In this document: one piece after another, positions 1 through 7,668 of the stretch
Position numbering within the stretch: position 1 is the first letter of the stretch
Layout: every line of letters starts with the position of its first letter
Assembly: GCF_945269915.1 (NCBI RefSeq)
Contig: NZ_CALYOY010000019.1
Span: 1-42,307 of the forward strand
DNA from: an uncultured Bifidobacterium sp.
GTDB taxonomy: Bacteria; Actinomycetota; Actinomycetes; Actinomycetales; Bifidobacteriaceae
Length of the DNA stretch: 42,307 bases
Direction: 5' to 3'
Made by a program: the position numbers and the translations under genes
Notes under the pieces: generated by a model
The model's input: only the letters and a program-made list of their open reading frames with translations
Told to the model about the DNA's origin: nothing
Databases searched by the model: none

Positions 1-57
1 CGGAACCAGATTCACCGGAAGGTTGAGCTGATCGACGACATCCTCTCGGATGATTGA
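1..57 (+). CDS. C-terminal tail of an upstream gene (partial)
   Basis: Reading from base 1 gives 18 codons (RNQIHRKVELIDDILSDD) and then a TGA stop at 55-57. The charged, helical-looking tail and GC-rich third positions fit the end of a real + strand gene that begins outside the window. Nothing in this short stretch identifies a family. It could be a chance open frame, because it is short. A small inverted repeat (CCCTTC/GAAGGG, 82-96) follows it and might be a weak terminator, but there is no T-run. Confidence 0.4.
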   Translation, partial: RNQIHRKVELIDDILSDD

Positions 58-148
58 GTAAGGACTGGCCGACCGCCCCCGCCCTTCCGCGAAGGGTCAG
101 GGTTCAATGGGCACGGCCGGAGACGAATATGAGTATAGAGGTGCTCCC

Positions 149-1207
149 GTGATTACGATGAAACAGATCGCCACGGAAACAGGGGTATCCGTCTCCACGG
201 TCTCCCTGGTTCTGAACAATCGCGACCGGGGTCGGGTCAAGTCGGAGACCGCCAAGGCCATACGACGAACCGCCAAGCGGTTGGGATACCACCCCAATCC
301 CATGGCAAGGTCATTGCGGACCAGCCGAACCGGCATGCTGGGATTCATCAGCGAGGAAGTGGCCACGACCCCCTATGCGGGTGCCATCATCAAGGGGGCG
401 CAGGACTCGGCCTCGACACGCGGATATGTGCTTCTGACCGTTTCAACCGACGGAAGCGACCGGGAACCCGAGCAGATCCAAGCCCTGAAACGCTATGGGG
501 TGGACGGATTCCTCTACGCCAAGATGTACGACCAGGTGGTTGACCTGCCATCCCCCTTGCGCTCCAGCCCATCGGTGGTGGTGAATGCCCTGGAATCCCG
601 GGACCGTTGTCCCAGCATCGCCCCCGATGAGTACCTTATCGGATACGACGCCACCCGTCACTTGATTGAGTCCGGTTGTCGGAGGATCGCCTATATCGGG
701 ACCACCCAGGACCTTCCCGCCCAGGTGGATAGGCAACGGGGGTACGAGGCCGCCCTGCATGAGTCCGGTCTGTCCAAGGACCCGGGTCTGGTCTGCAAGG
801 TGGGTTTCAACCAGGAGGCCCTGGACACGGTCGGTGCCCTGGTCGACCGTGCCTCACCGGACGGCTTCTTCTGCTTCAACGATTCCCGGTCCTTCTATGT
901 CTATCAGATCGCAGCGGCCAGGCACCTGTCCATCGGCCGTGACATCAGCCTGGTGGGGGTGGACAACCACCCGGTCATGGCCGAAACGACCGCACCACGG
1001 CTGACCACGGTCGAACTGCCCCATTATGAGATGGGATATTGGGCGGCACGCAAACTCATGGACCTGATTGGGGATTCCGACTTCTCCACCCTTCCCTGGC
1101 CACAGACCCGGGCACCACTTCCCCCCCTGGACGCGGAAGAGCCGACCCGAATCCACTGCCGTCTGGTCGTCAAGGACTCCGCCAGGGCGGATGCACGATC
1201 CCGCTGA
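149..1207 (+). CDS. LacI/GalR-family transcriptional regulator
   Basis: A 352-residue one-component sugar regulator. The N-terminus (ITMKQIATETGVSVSTVSLV) is the classic LacI helix-turn-helix, followed by the hinge helix region HPNPMARSLR and a periplasmic-binding-protein-like effector domain (LGFISEEV, GYDATRHLIESG, DISLVGVDNHP). I prefer the GTG start at 149 because AGAGGTG lies just upstream and because it places the helix-turn-helix at residue 4, as in most family members; ATG at 107 or 158 are alternatives. It sits directly upstream of a sugar permease and a GH32 enzyme, and two LacI-type operators lie just after it, so it very likely represses those two genes until sucrose or a related fructoside is present. 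The inducer is inferred from context. Confidence 0.93.
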   Translation: MITMKQIATETGVSVSTVSLVLNNRDRGRVKSETAKAIRRTAKRLGYHPNPMARSLRTSRTGMLGFISEEVATTPYAGAIIKGAQDSASTRGYVLLTVSTDGSDREPEQIQALKRYGVDGFLYAKMYDQVVDLPSPLRSSPSVVVNALESRDRCPSIAPDEYLIGYDATRHLIESGCRRIAYIGTTQDLPAQVDRQRGYEAALHESGLSKDPGLVCKVGFNQEALDTVGALVDRASPDGFFCFNDSRSFYVYQIAAARHLSIGRDISLVGVDNHPVMAETTAPRLTTVELPHYEMGYWAARKLMDLIGDSDFSTLPWPQTRAPLPPLDAEEPTRIHCRLVVKDSARADARSR

Positions 1208-1257
1208 CCTTTCCCTCCCGGTCTTCATCATCATTTGCCCGGTTCCGGGCCACCACA

Positions 1258-1285
1258 GTCAATCGTTTGACGTAAATCGATTGAC
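1258..1285 (+). promoter_or_regulatory. Two abutting LacI-type operators
   Basis: Two 14-bp pseudo-palindromes with the central CG typical of LacI operators sit end to end: GTCAATCGTTTGAC (1258-1271) and GTAAATCGATTGAC (1272-1285). Their centres are 14 bp apart. They cover the -35 element and the spacer of the promoter for the sugar permease gene, so binding would block RNA polymerase directly. The adjacent LacI protein is the obvious candidate to bind them; this is inference from position. Confidence 0.75.
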
Positions 1286-1295
1286 GCCCTATGAT
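1267..1295 (+). promoter_or_regulatory. Sigma-70 promoter of the sucrose permease/GH32 operon
   Basis: TTGACG (1267-1272), a 17-bp spacer and TATGAT (1290-1295) match the -35 and -10 consensus at five positions each. Transcription would start near 1302, leaving a leader of roughly 87 nt before the permease start. The two LacI-type operators overlap the -35 and spacer. Confidence 0.75.
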
Positions 1296-1388
1296 GTGGT
1301 GACAGGATCCGCCAATGTTGGAACACTACCCCGGATCCCGACTTCGCAGAGATGCGGAGCGCCACGAGAAAGAGAAAGAGACAAGGGT

Positions 1389-2678
1389 ATGGTCGGAAAA
1401 ACGTCAATGTGGAGAAACCCATCCTACCTGGAATCCTCCACCGGTATATTCTTCTTCTTCTGCGCCTGGGGCATCTGGTGGTCCTTCTACCAGCGGTGGC
1501 TGGTCACCGGCCTTGGCATGACCAACACCCAGGTCGGCAACATCTACTCCATCAACTCCGTGGCCACGCTGATCATCATGTTCGTCTACGGGGTCATCCA
1601 GGACGAGCTCGGCGTCAAGCGGCGTCTGGCCATCTTCATCGCGGCAATAGCGGCGCTGGTCGGGCCCTTCGTCCAGTTCATCTACGCCCCGCTCATGCAC
1701 TCCAACATGATCCTGGGCGCCATCCTGGGCGCCATTGTCCTCTCCGCCGGATTCATGTCGGGCTGCTCCCTGATCGAGGCCATCACCGAACGCTACAGCC
1801 GCAAGTTCGGATTCGAATACGGTCAGTCCCGTGCCTGGGGTTCCTTCGGGTACGCCATCGTGGCCCTGGTCGCGGGATTCGCCTTCAACATCAACCCGAT
1901 GATCAACTTCTGGCTGGGCTCCGTCTTCGGTCTCTGCATGCTCCTGGTCTACCTCTTCTGGATTCCCGATGAGCAGCGCGAGGAGATCAGGAAAGAATCC
2001 ACCCCGGCGGGCGAGAAGTCCCAACCTTCCTTGCACGACATGCTGCACGTCCTGGGCATGCCGACCCTCTGGCTCCTGATTGTCTTCATGATCTTCACCA
2101 ACACCTTCTACACCGTCTTCGACCAGCAGATGTTCCCGACCTACTATGCCAACCTCTTCCCCACCGCGGCCAGGGGCAACGAGGTCTATGGGATCCTCAA
2201 CTCCTTCCAGGTCTTTCTGGAGTCGGCCATGATGGGGGTGGTACCCGTCATCATGCGTAAGATCGGTGTCCGCAACTCCCTCCTCCTGGGTGCCACGGTC
2301 ATGTTCGCCAGGATCGGCCTGTGCGGATTCTTCCATGACCCGATAACGGTCTCGGTGGTCAAGCTCTTCCACTCCATCGAGGTGCCGCTCTTCTGCCTGC
2401 CGGCCTTCAGGTACTTCACCCTCCACTTCAACCCCAAGCTCTCGGCCACCCTCTACATGGTGGGCTTCCAGATCGCCTCCCAGGTAGGGCAGGTTGTCCT
2501 GTCCACACCGCTGGGAATCCTCCACGACAAGACCGGCGACAGGACCACCTTCTACACGATTTCACTGGTGGTCCTGCTGGCGCTGATCTACGGCTTCTTC
2601 GTGCTCAAGCGCGATGACCAGCAGGTGGATGGGGACCCCTTCATACGGGATTCGCAAAAAGCCAAGGCCATAGCCTGA
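1389..2678 (+). CDS. MFS oligosaccharide:H+ symporter (sucrose permease-like)
   Basis: A 429-residue, 12-helix major facilitator permease of the LacY/CscB/RafB type. Clues are the opening FFFFCAWGIWWSFYQRWLV in the first helix, GVIQDELGVKRRL after the second helix (motif A position), and SRAWGSFGYAIVALVAGF. It should import a disaccharide, probably sucrose, with protons. The frame stays open upstream into lacI, but homology starts only after ATG 1389; an AAAGAG lies 8 nt before it. ATG 1407 is an alternative. It is followed after 70 nt by a GH32 enzyme and is controlled by the operators at 1258-1285. Substrate is inferred from the GH32 partner, not read from residues. Confidence 0.9.
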   Translation: MVGKTSMWRNPSYLESSTGIFFFFCAWGIWWSFYQRWLVTGLGMTNTQVGNIYSINSVATLIIMFVYGVIQDELGVKRRLAIFIAAIAALVGPFVQFIYAPLMHSNMILGAILGAIVLSAGFMSGCSLIEAITERYSRKFGFEYGQSRAWGSFGYAIVALVAGFAFNINPMINFWLGSVFGLCMLLVYLFWIPDEQREEIRKESTPAGEKSQPSLHDMLHVLGMPTLWLLIVFMIFTNTFYTVFDQQMFPTYYANLFPTAARGNEVYGILNSFQVFLESAMMGVVPVIMRKIGVRNSLLLGATVMFARIGLCGFFHDPITVSVVKLFHSIEVPLFCLPAFRYFTLHFNPKLSATLYMVGFQIASQVGQVVLSTPLGILHDKTGDRTTFYTISLVVLLALIYGFFVLKRDDQQVDGDPFIRDSQKAKAIA

Positions 2679-2700
2679 CAAATACAAACCGAACACGATG

Positions 2701-2734
2701 GTCCTTCCCGGGTCGTTTCGACCACGGGAAGGAC
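2701..2734 (+). other. Intercistronic stem-loop between permease and GH32
   Basis: GTCCTTCCCG (2701-2710) and CGGGAAGGAC (2725-2734) are a perfect 10-bp inverted repeat; GGTCG/CGACC inside extends the stem with a one-base bulge and a TTT loop. The GH32 ribosome binding site AGGAAGG (2735-2741) begins at the foot of the stem. There is no T-run, so it is not a normal terminator. It could stabilise the hydrolase half of the transcript after processing or tune GH32 translation. Confidence 0.7.
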
Positions 2735-2748
2735 AGGAAGGCTCAAGG

Positions 2749-4269
2749 ATGAACCAGATGACAATAGAACAAGGCGACATGCACACCCAGCTGGAACAGG
2801 CGCAGCGGGGAATCGACGAACTCTTCCAGGACCGGAACGACCGTTGGTATCCCCTCTGCCACATAGCCTCCAAGGCGGGATGGATCAACGACCCGAACGG
2901 CCTGAGCTACTTCAAGGGTCGCTACCAGGCCTACTTCCAGCTCTACCCTTACGGAACCCGATGGGGGCTCATGCACTGGGGCCACGTATCCAGCGAGGAC
3001 CTGGTCACCTGGCGCCGCGAACCCCTGGCCATGGCCCCCAGTCTCGAGGCCGAAAAGGACGGGGTCTTCTCCGGATCGGCCGTCGTGGCCGATGACGGAC
3101 GCCTGGTCATCTACTACACCGGTCACCGCTGGCGCAACGGGGTAAACGAGGATGAGGGCAATCTGCAGGAACAATGCATGGCGGTTTCCTCCGATGGCAT
3201 CCACTTTGAGAAGAAGGGCGTGGTCGTTCCCTGCCCCGACGACAGGATCCTTCACTTCCGCGATCCCAAGGTATGGAAGCAGGGCAGCACCTGGTTCATG
3301 GTCTTCGGGGTCAGCAACCCCCGGCACCGGGGCGAAATCTGGATGTATCAATCCCAGGACATGGAACACTGGAGCTTCGACCGGGTCATTTACCGGCACC
3401 CCGATCCTGATGTCTTCATGCTGGAATGCCCGGACATGTTCCCCCTGGAGGACAAGTGGGTCATCTGCTACTCGGCCATGGGGACCAAGCCCCACGGGTT
3501 CGACCAGCGCAACCACAACAACGCCGGATACGTGATCGGCACCTGGCGGCCCGGTGGTGACTTCCACCAGGAAACCGACTTCCACCTTTGGGACCTGGGT
3601 CAGAACTACTATGCACCGCAGACCATGGAGGCCCCCGACGGCCGGCGTCTGGTCTTCGGATGGATGAGTCCCTTCACCGAGCCCATCCCCATGCAGGATG
3701 ACGGGTGGTGCGGCCAGTTCACCCTCCCCCGCGAGGTGACCCTGGCCGGGGACCACCTGCGCACCCGACCCGTGGCCGAATTCTCCCGCCTGCGCCGACA
3801 GACCAGGGATCTGGGACCGATCGACCTGGGTGTCAACGAGACCAGGACCCTGGTCGAGGACGCCCACACGGCGGATATCGAGATGACCATCGACCTGGAC
3901 AGGAACCGGACCGAGCGGGTCGGCCTGGAGGTCCACGCCACCGAAAACGGTGGCCACACCATGGTCTGCTATGATGACCAGCTGGGTCGTGTCGTCCTGG
4001 ACCGCCACTGCAACACATACGGAGACAAGGGCTACAGGACCGCCCCGCTTGACGGCCACGCCGACCAGGTCAAGCTGCGCATCATCCTGGACCGGGGATC
4101 CGTGGAGGTCTACGTCAACGACGGGTTGGAGGCCATGAGCTCCTACAGCTTCCCGGCCGAGGGCCCCAGGGCGATCAGGCTCTTCAGCGAATCCGGTGAG
4201 GGCCCTGCCCATATCTCCTCCCTGACCATCTCCGACCTGGATACGATCTGGGAGACCCCCGACAAGTAA
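2749..4269 (+). CDS. GH32 beta-fructofuranosidase (sucrose hydrolase)
   Basis: A 506-residue family GH32 enzyme that hydrolyses the fructosyl bond of sucrose or short fructo-oligosaccharides. All three catalytic motifs are present: WINDPNG (nucleophile Asp48), FRDPK (transition-state stabiliser Asp172) and ECPDM (acid/base Glu226), in a five-bladed propeller followed by a C-terminal beta-sandwich (from about residue 360). There is no signal peptide, so it acts in the cytoplasm on what the upstream permease imports. AGGAAGG 7 nt upstream supports ATG 2749. No phosphotransferase-system gene is nearby, so free sucrose rather than sucrose-6-phosphate is the more likely substrate. It ends before a strong terminator. 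Confidence 0.94.
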   Translation: MNQMTIEQGDMHTQLEQAQRGIDELFQDRNDRWYPLCHIASKAGWINDPNGLSYFKGRYQAYFQLYPYGTRWGLMHWGHVSSEDLVTWRREPLAMAPSLEAEKDGVFSGSAVVADDGRLVIYYTGHRWRNGVNEDEGNLQEQCMAVSSDGIHFEKKGVVVPCPDDRILHFRDPKVWKQGSTWFMVFGVSNPRHRGEIWMYQSQDMEHWSFDRVIYRHPDPDVFMLECPDMFPLEDKWVICYSAMGTKPHGFDQRNHNNAGYVIGTWRPGGDFHQETDFHLWDLGQNYYAPQTMEAPDGRRLVFGWMSPFTEPIPMQDDGWCGQFTLPREVTLAGDHLRTRPVAEFSRLRRQTRDLGPIDLGVNETRTLVEDAHTADIEMTIDLDRNRTERVGLEVHATENGGHTMVCYDDQLGRVVLDRHCNTYGDKGYRTAPLDGHADQVKLRIILDRGSVEVYVNDGLEAMSSYSFPAEGPRAIRLFSESGEGPAHISSLTISDLDTIWETPDK

Positions 4270-4288
4270 ACCACCCCGGTGCATACGC

Positions 4289-4332
4289 AGCGACCCCGAC
4301 GACCGGCCATATGACCGGTCGTCGGGGTCGCT
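4289..4332. terminator. Bidirectional terminator between GH32 and uppS
   Basis: An 18-bp perfect stem (4289-4306 with 4315-4332) rich in G/C, with an 8-nt loop CCATATGA, lies between two convergent genes. No long T-run follows on either side, but stem length and position make a shared terminator likely. Confidence 0.85.
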
Positions 4333-4380
4333 TGGTTCGGTGACGCTGCCATCCTCCCCGAGAGGATATGCCCCGGCCTC

Positions 4381-5169
4381 CTATTCGGCCCCGCCGAAGC
4401 GACGGTCACGGCTGACATACTGGCCGATGGCCTTCCAGAGAACCTCCCTGCCACAGTCAGGGAAGAGTTCGGGCGTGAAGACCAACTCCGCGTAGGCCGC
4501 CTCCCAGGGCAGGAAGTTGCTGGTCCGGTACTCCCCCGAGGTCCTGACCACCAGATCGCAATCAGGGATGTCGGGGTTGTACAGGTGCTCGGCGATCATC
4601 TTCTCGGTCACCCTGGAGCCGGTGATCCTCCCCTGGGAGGCCTCCCGGGCTATGGCGGTGGCGGCATCGGCCAGCTCGGCACGACCACCGTAATTGATGC
4701 AGAAGACCACGTCGATGACCTTGTTGCGTCGGGTCCGGTCCATGGCCACCTCAAGCTCGTCGATGACGGACTTCCAGAGTCTGGGCCGCCGACCCGACCA
4801 GCGCACACGCACCCCCCACTCGTCCATCTGGGCCACACGACGGTGGATGATGTCCCGGGAGAATCCCATCAGGAAGCGGACCTCCGATGGCGAGCGCTTC
4901 CAGTTTTCGGTCGAAAAGGTGTACAGGCTCAGGTAGCGCACCCCGGCCTCGATGGCCCCGGCGATCGTATCGAAGACCACGGGTTCGGCCGCCCGGTGGC
5001 CCTGGGTGCGTTCCATTCCTCTCTGCTTGGCCCAGCGTCCGTTCCCGTCCATGATGATGCCCACATGCCGAGGGACGGATCCCTTGGGGAAGTCGGGGAT
5101 GCGGTCCGGGTCGGAGAAGGGCGCCCGGGGCACATCAAGGGAGGTGTAGTCGACCTGGTCAAAACTCAT
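4381..5169 (-). CDS. uppS: Undecaprenyl (polyprenyl) diphosphate synthase
   Basis: A 262-residue cis-prenyltransferase that condenses isopentenyl diphosphate onto farnesyl or geranyl diphosphate to give the C55 lipid carrier of cell-wall synthesis. The catalytic motif HVGIIMDGNGRWAKQRG contains Mg-binding Asp41; LSLYTFSTENWKR and RTSGEYRTSNFLPWEAAYAEL near the C-terminus are the other conserved blocks. Start ATG 5169 follows the recO stop by only 2 nt and has no clear ribosome binding site, which suggests translational coupling; the frame is open further upstream, but that part is not family-like. It is the last gene of the operon that also carries dxr and ispG, which make its substrate. Confidence 0.96.
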   Translation of the reverse strand: MSFDQVDYTSLDVPRAPFSDPDRIPDFPKGSVPRHVGIIMDGNGRWAKQRGMERTQGHRAAEPVVFDTIAGAIEAGVRYLSLYTFSTENWKRSPSEVRFLMGFSRDIIHRRVAQMDEWGVRVRWSGRRPRLWKSVIDELEVAMDRTRRNKVIDVVFCINYGGRAELADAATAIAREASQGRITGSRVTEKMIAEHLYNPDIPDCDLVVRTSGEYRTSNFLPWEAAYAELVFTPELFPDCGREVLWKAIGQYVSRDRRFGGAE

Positions 5170-5171
5170 GG

Positions 5172-5894
5172 TCACGAATCTAATAGTCGTAGGGAATGGA
5201 TGGGCCGTTCCAGGTAATATTCCCCCCATTTCTCAACAAGCTGGTCGCACAGGGGGGTCAGAGGGCCGCTGCCCAGGGTCCGCCAGTCGCCCCGGCTCAG
5301 GGCGCGGAACTGGTCCAGGGTCACCGAATCCACCCGTATGGCCTCCGTGGTTCGGTCGGCACTGCACATGACCCCTCCACCGGATATGGAGCAGTGGGTC
5401 AGGTCGTCCTCCCTCCCGCAGACCAGACAGGAGTCCAGCCGGGGACGCCACCCGGCCAGGGCCAGGGCCCGGAGCAGGTATGAGGCGGAGATGGCCCGGG
5501 GGTCGTGCCGGTGTGCCGCCAGGGAGGCCAGGGCGGCCACCAGGAGGCCGTACTGATCGGCTGCGGGCTGGTCCTCACCGGTGATCAACTTGTCGACCGT
5601 CTCCAGGATGACGCCCCCGTTGGCGTAGAGGTCGTAGTCGGCGCAGATGGAATCCGCATAGGTGGCCAGGGAGGATGCCTGGGAGACGATGTCGAGGTTG
5701 CGGCCCTGGGCTATGAGGAGGTCATCGCGCATGAAGGGTTCCAGGCGGGCGCCGAAACGTGACCTGGTCCGCCGGACACCTTTGGCCACGGCCCTGATCT
5801 TGCCGTGCCCTCGGGTCAGTATGGTGACGATCCGGTCCGCCTCGCCAAGCTTGACCGTTCTGAGGACCATGCCCTCGTCACGATAGATGGCCAT
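5172..5894 (-). CDS. recO: DNA repair protein RecO
   Basis: A 240-residue RecFOR-pathway protein that helps load RecA onto single-stranded DNA coated with SSB. The N-terminal OB-fold begins with the typical YRDEGMVLRTVKLGEADRIV; ARLEPF and the later zinc-ribbon-like CLVCGRED are also typical. The second half of the zinc site is reduced to a single visible Cys (VMCSADR), so metal binding may be lost. GGGAG precedes ATG 5894. The recO-uppS order is common in actinobacteria; a 21-nt gap separates it from the hydrolase gene upstream. Confidence 0.95.
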   Translation of the reverse strand: MAIYRDEGMVLRTVKLGEADRIVTILTRGHGKIRAVAKGVRRTRSRFGARLEPFMRDDLLIAQGRNLDIVSQASSLATYADSICADYDLYANGGVILETVDKLITGEDQPAADQYGLLVAALASLAAHRHDPRAISASYLLRALALAGWRPRLDSCLVCGREDDLTHCSISGGGVMCSADRTTEAIRVDSVTLDQFRALSRGDWRTLGSGPLTPLCDQLVEKWGEYYLERPIHSLRLLDS

Positions 5895-5915
5895 GACAGC
5901 TCCCTTGTGTGCGGA

Positions 5916-7640
5916 TCAGTAGTAGATGAAGAGGCCCCAGAAGGCGAAGATCAGCAGAACCCCGAACATGGCCAGGGTGGTGACGACGAAGAGGGCCTTC
6001 CCCAGACCGGTCGAGGCCACGACGGGTTGGGGGTCGTTGGTCTGCATCTGCTGGGCGATGCTGGGACCGCCGGCCTTGCGCCGCTTGATCTGCGATGGTA
6101 TCTGGGACACGCCTTTCAGGGAGGCCACCTCGGCCATCCGAGCGAAGATCCTGGACCAGGCCCAGATGACCAGGGCACAGACCACCTGGATGACCGGCCA
6201 GCTCCAGTAACTGACCCCGGCCGGGTCCGGCACCCCTCCCCAACCCAGTCTGACCAGGGCCATGATGACCTGGCCCAGACCGGCGATGAAGAGGACCAGA
6301 GAGGCAAGGGTGGTGCCGGTGACCGTGGTCAGGGAGCCGCCGAAACCGTGGGAGAAGCCCAGAACGGGCCCACGATGCCGAATCAGATGGTGGATCTTGA
6401 TCCCGCCGGCCACCAGGGCCATGACCAGGGAGGCCAGAAGGAGCAAGAGGGTGAGCAGGTGGAGGGTGAGCATGTATACGGTCAGTGTGGGCCTGCCCCT
6501 CAGGTCCGTCGGCACGGCAATGGACTGGTGGATGGTGGCCCCGCCCACGCTGGGGCTGGTCTGTCTGAGGCCCATGGCCTGACCCACCGCCCAGTTGGTC
6601 ATATCGGTCTGGTAGTGGTCGGCCAGGGGGGTGCCCGTGTTGGCCTCGTCACCCAACCTCAGCACGTGGTTGGAAACCGCATAGGAACGGATGGTCACGT
6701 TCTCGTTGCCCGCCTTGTGGGCCTCGGCCAGGACCTTCTGGGCCCCCTCCACCTGGGCCGTCATCACATCTTTGGCCCCGTAGGCCAGGAGGGTCGGGAT
6801 GGCATAGGTATACCGGTCGGTCGGGTCGATATCCAGATTGCCCAACCCGGTCAGGGACGCATCCGTGCTGAAGAGCCGTCGGACCACGGACTGGTAGCCC
6901 TGGTTGGCCCCGGCGATGGCGAAGTCCTGGGCCACGAAGAAACCCAGGGCATGCCGGGGGGAATGGACCATGGGGCTGAGCAGGATCTGGAAGGCCACCT
7001 TGTGGTCCAGGCTAAGCAGGTAGGCGGCTATCCAGGTGCTCTCGCTGGTGGCGTAGATACCCACCTTGGCGGGGTCCACATCGGCTCTGGCACGCAGCAG
7101 GTCGGCGACCTGCTCATAGGCCTTGGCCGAGGCGGGGTAATCCCTGTTGGCATCGGTGGTCGACCATACCGGCTTGTCCAGGACGGCTGTGACGAAACCG
7201 GCCGAGGACAGGGATTCGGCCACATCCGCGAAGGAGTTGTCACAGGTGCCGTACCCTGCCCCGTGCATGAATACCACAGCCGGTCGCGTACCCCGGGCTC
7301 CCCGGGGCACCCTGATCAGGACCTTGATCCTCTGCTTCTCCCCGGTTCCGGGCTGGACCGCCGTCAGGGTTTCATGGTGGGCGCCGACCTTATAGTCCCC
7401 CATCCGATCCAGGCGGCTTCCCGACGGGTTATCGAAGGTGACCGAGGTGTCGGAGGTCAGGGTGGGGAGGTTCTGGTCCACGGGCTCGTATTTCCAGGGA
7501 ACGGCCGTCAGATGCGAGACGGAGACCAGGATGCCCATGAGTATGACGAAGATGGGCAGGCTGGTCATGATCCGCCTCACCCCACTCCACCTGACGGGCG
7601 GGTTCGGCTGCTGCTCATCCTCAGTTGACACGTAGGACAT
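5916..7640 (-). CDS. Membrane-anchored alpha/beta hydrolase with C-terminal membrane domain
   Basis: A 574-residue protein of unknown substrate. One N-terminal membrane helix (about residues 26-44) is followed by an alpha/beta hydrolase domain (about 65-350) and four predicted C-terminal membrane helices (about 386-410, 436-463, 478-500, 549-574). The hydrolase part has the oxyanion loop VVFMHGAGYG, a serine elbow ATSES (Ser199; Ala and Ser replace the usual glycines), Asp291 in YGAKD and His325 in SNHV, so a full Ser-Asp-His triad is present. The helices should place the enzyme outside the membrane. GAAGG supports ATG 7640; a TTG 12 nt upstream is an alternative. It lies between ispG and recO in an isoprenoid/undecaprenol operon, hinting at a lipid or envelope ester as substrate, but that is only context. 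Confidence 0.82.
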   Translation of the reverse strand: MSYVSTEDEQQPNPPVRWSGVRRIMTSLPIFVILMGILVSVSHLTAVPWKYEPVDQNLPTLTSDTSVTFDNPSGSRLDRMGDYKVGAHHETLTAVQPGTGEKQRIKVLIRVPRGARGTRPAVVFMHGAGYGTCDNSFADVAESLSSAGFVTAVLDKPVWSTTDANRDYPASAKAYEQVADLLRARADVDPAKVGIYATSESTWIAAYLLSLDHKVAFQILLSPMVHSPRHALGFFVAQDFAIAGANQGYQSVVRRLFSTDASLTGLGNLDIDPTDRYTYAIPTLLAYGAKDVMTAQVEGAQKVLAEAHKAGNENVTIRSYAVSNHVLRLGDEANTGTPLADHYQTDMTNWAVGQAMGLRQTSPSVGGATIHQSIAVPTDLRGRPTLTVYMLTLHLLTLLLLLASLVMALVAGGIKIHHLIRHRGPVLGFSHGFGGSLTTVTGTTLASLVLFIAGLGQVIMALVRLGWGGVPDPAGVSYWSWPVIQVVCALVIWAWSRIFARMAEVASLKGVSQIPSQIKRRKAGGPSIAQQMQTNDPQPVVASTGLGKALFVVTTLAMFGVLLIFAFWGLFIYY

Positions 7641-7668
7641 TGTAGCCTTCAACCGGGATTGGCTCCCC

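Noticed and set aside
1068..1388. Upstream extension of the sugar permease frame
   Set aside because: It overlaps lacI and the promoter/operator region, and shows no permease homology before residue 1 at ATG 1389.
2743..4284. 513-codon open frame opposite GH32
   Set aside because: GH32 has all three catalytic motifs on the + strand; the antisense frame has none of any family.
5805..7628. 607-codon open frame on the + strand
   Set aside because: Antisense to the hydrolase gene; glycine- and histidine-rich composition is the usual shadow of GC-rich coding DNA, with no recognisable domain.
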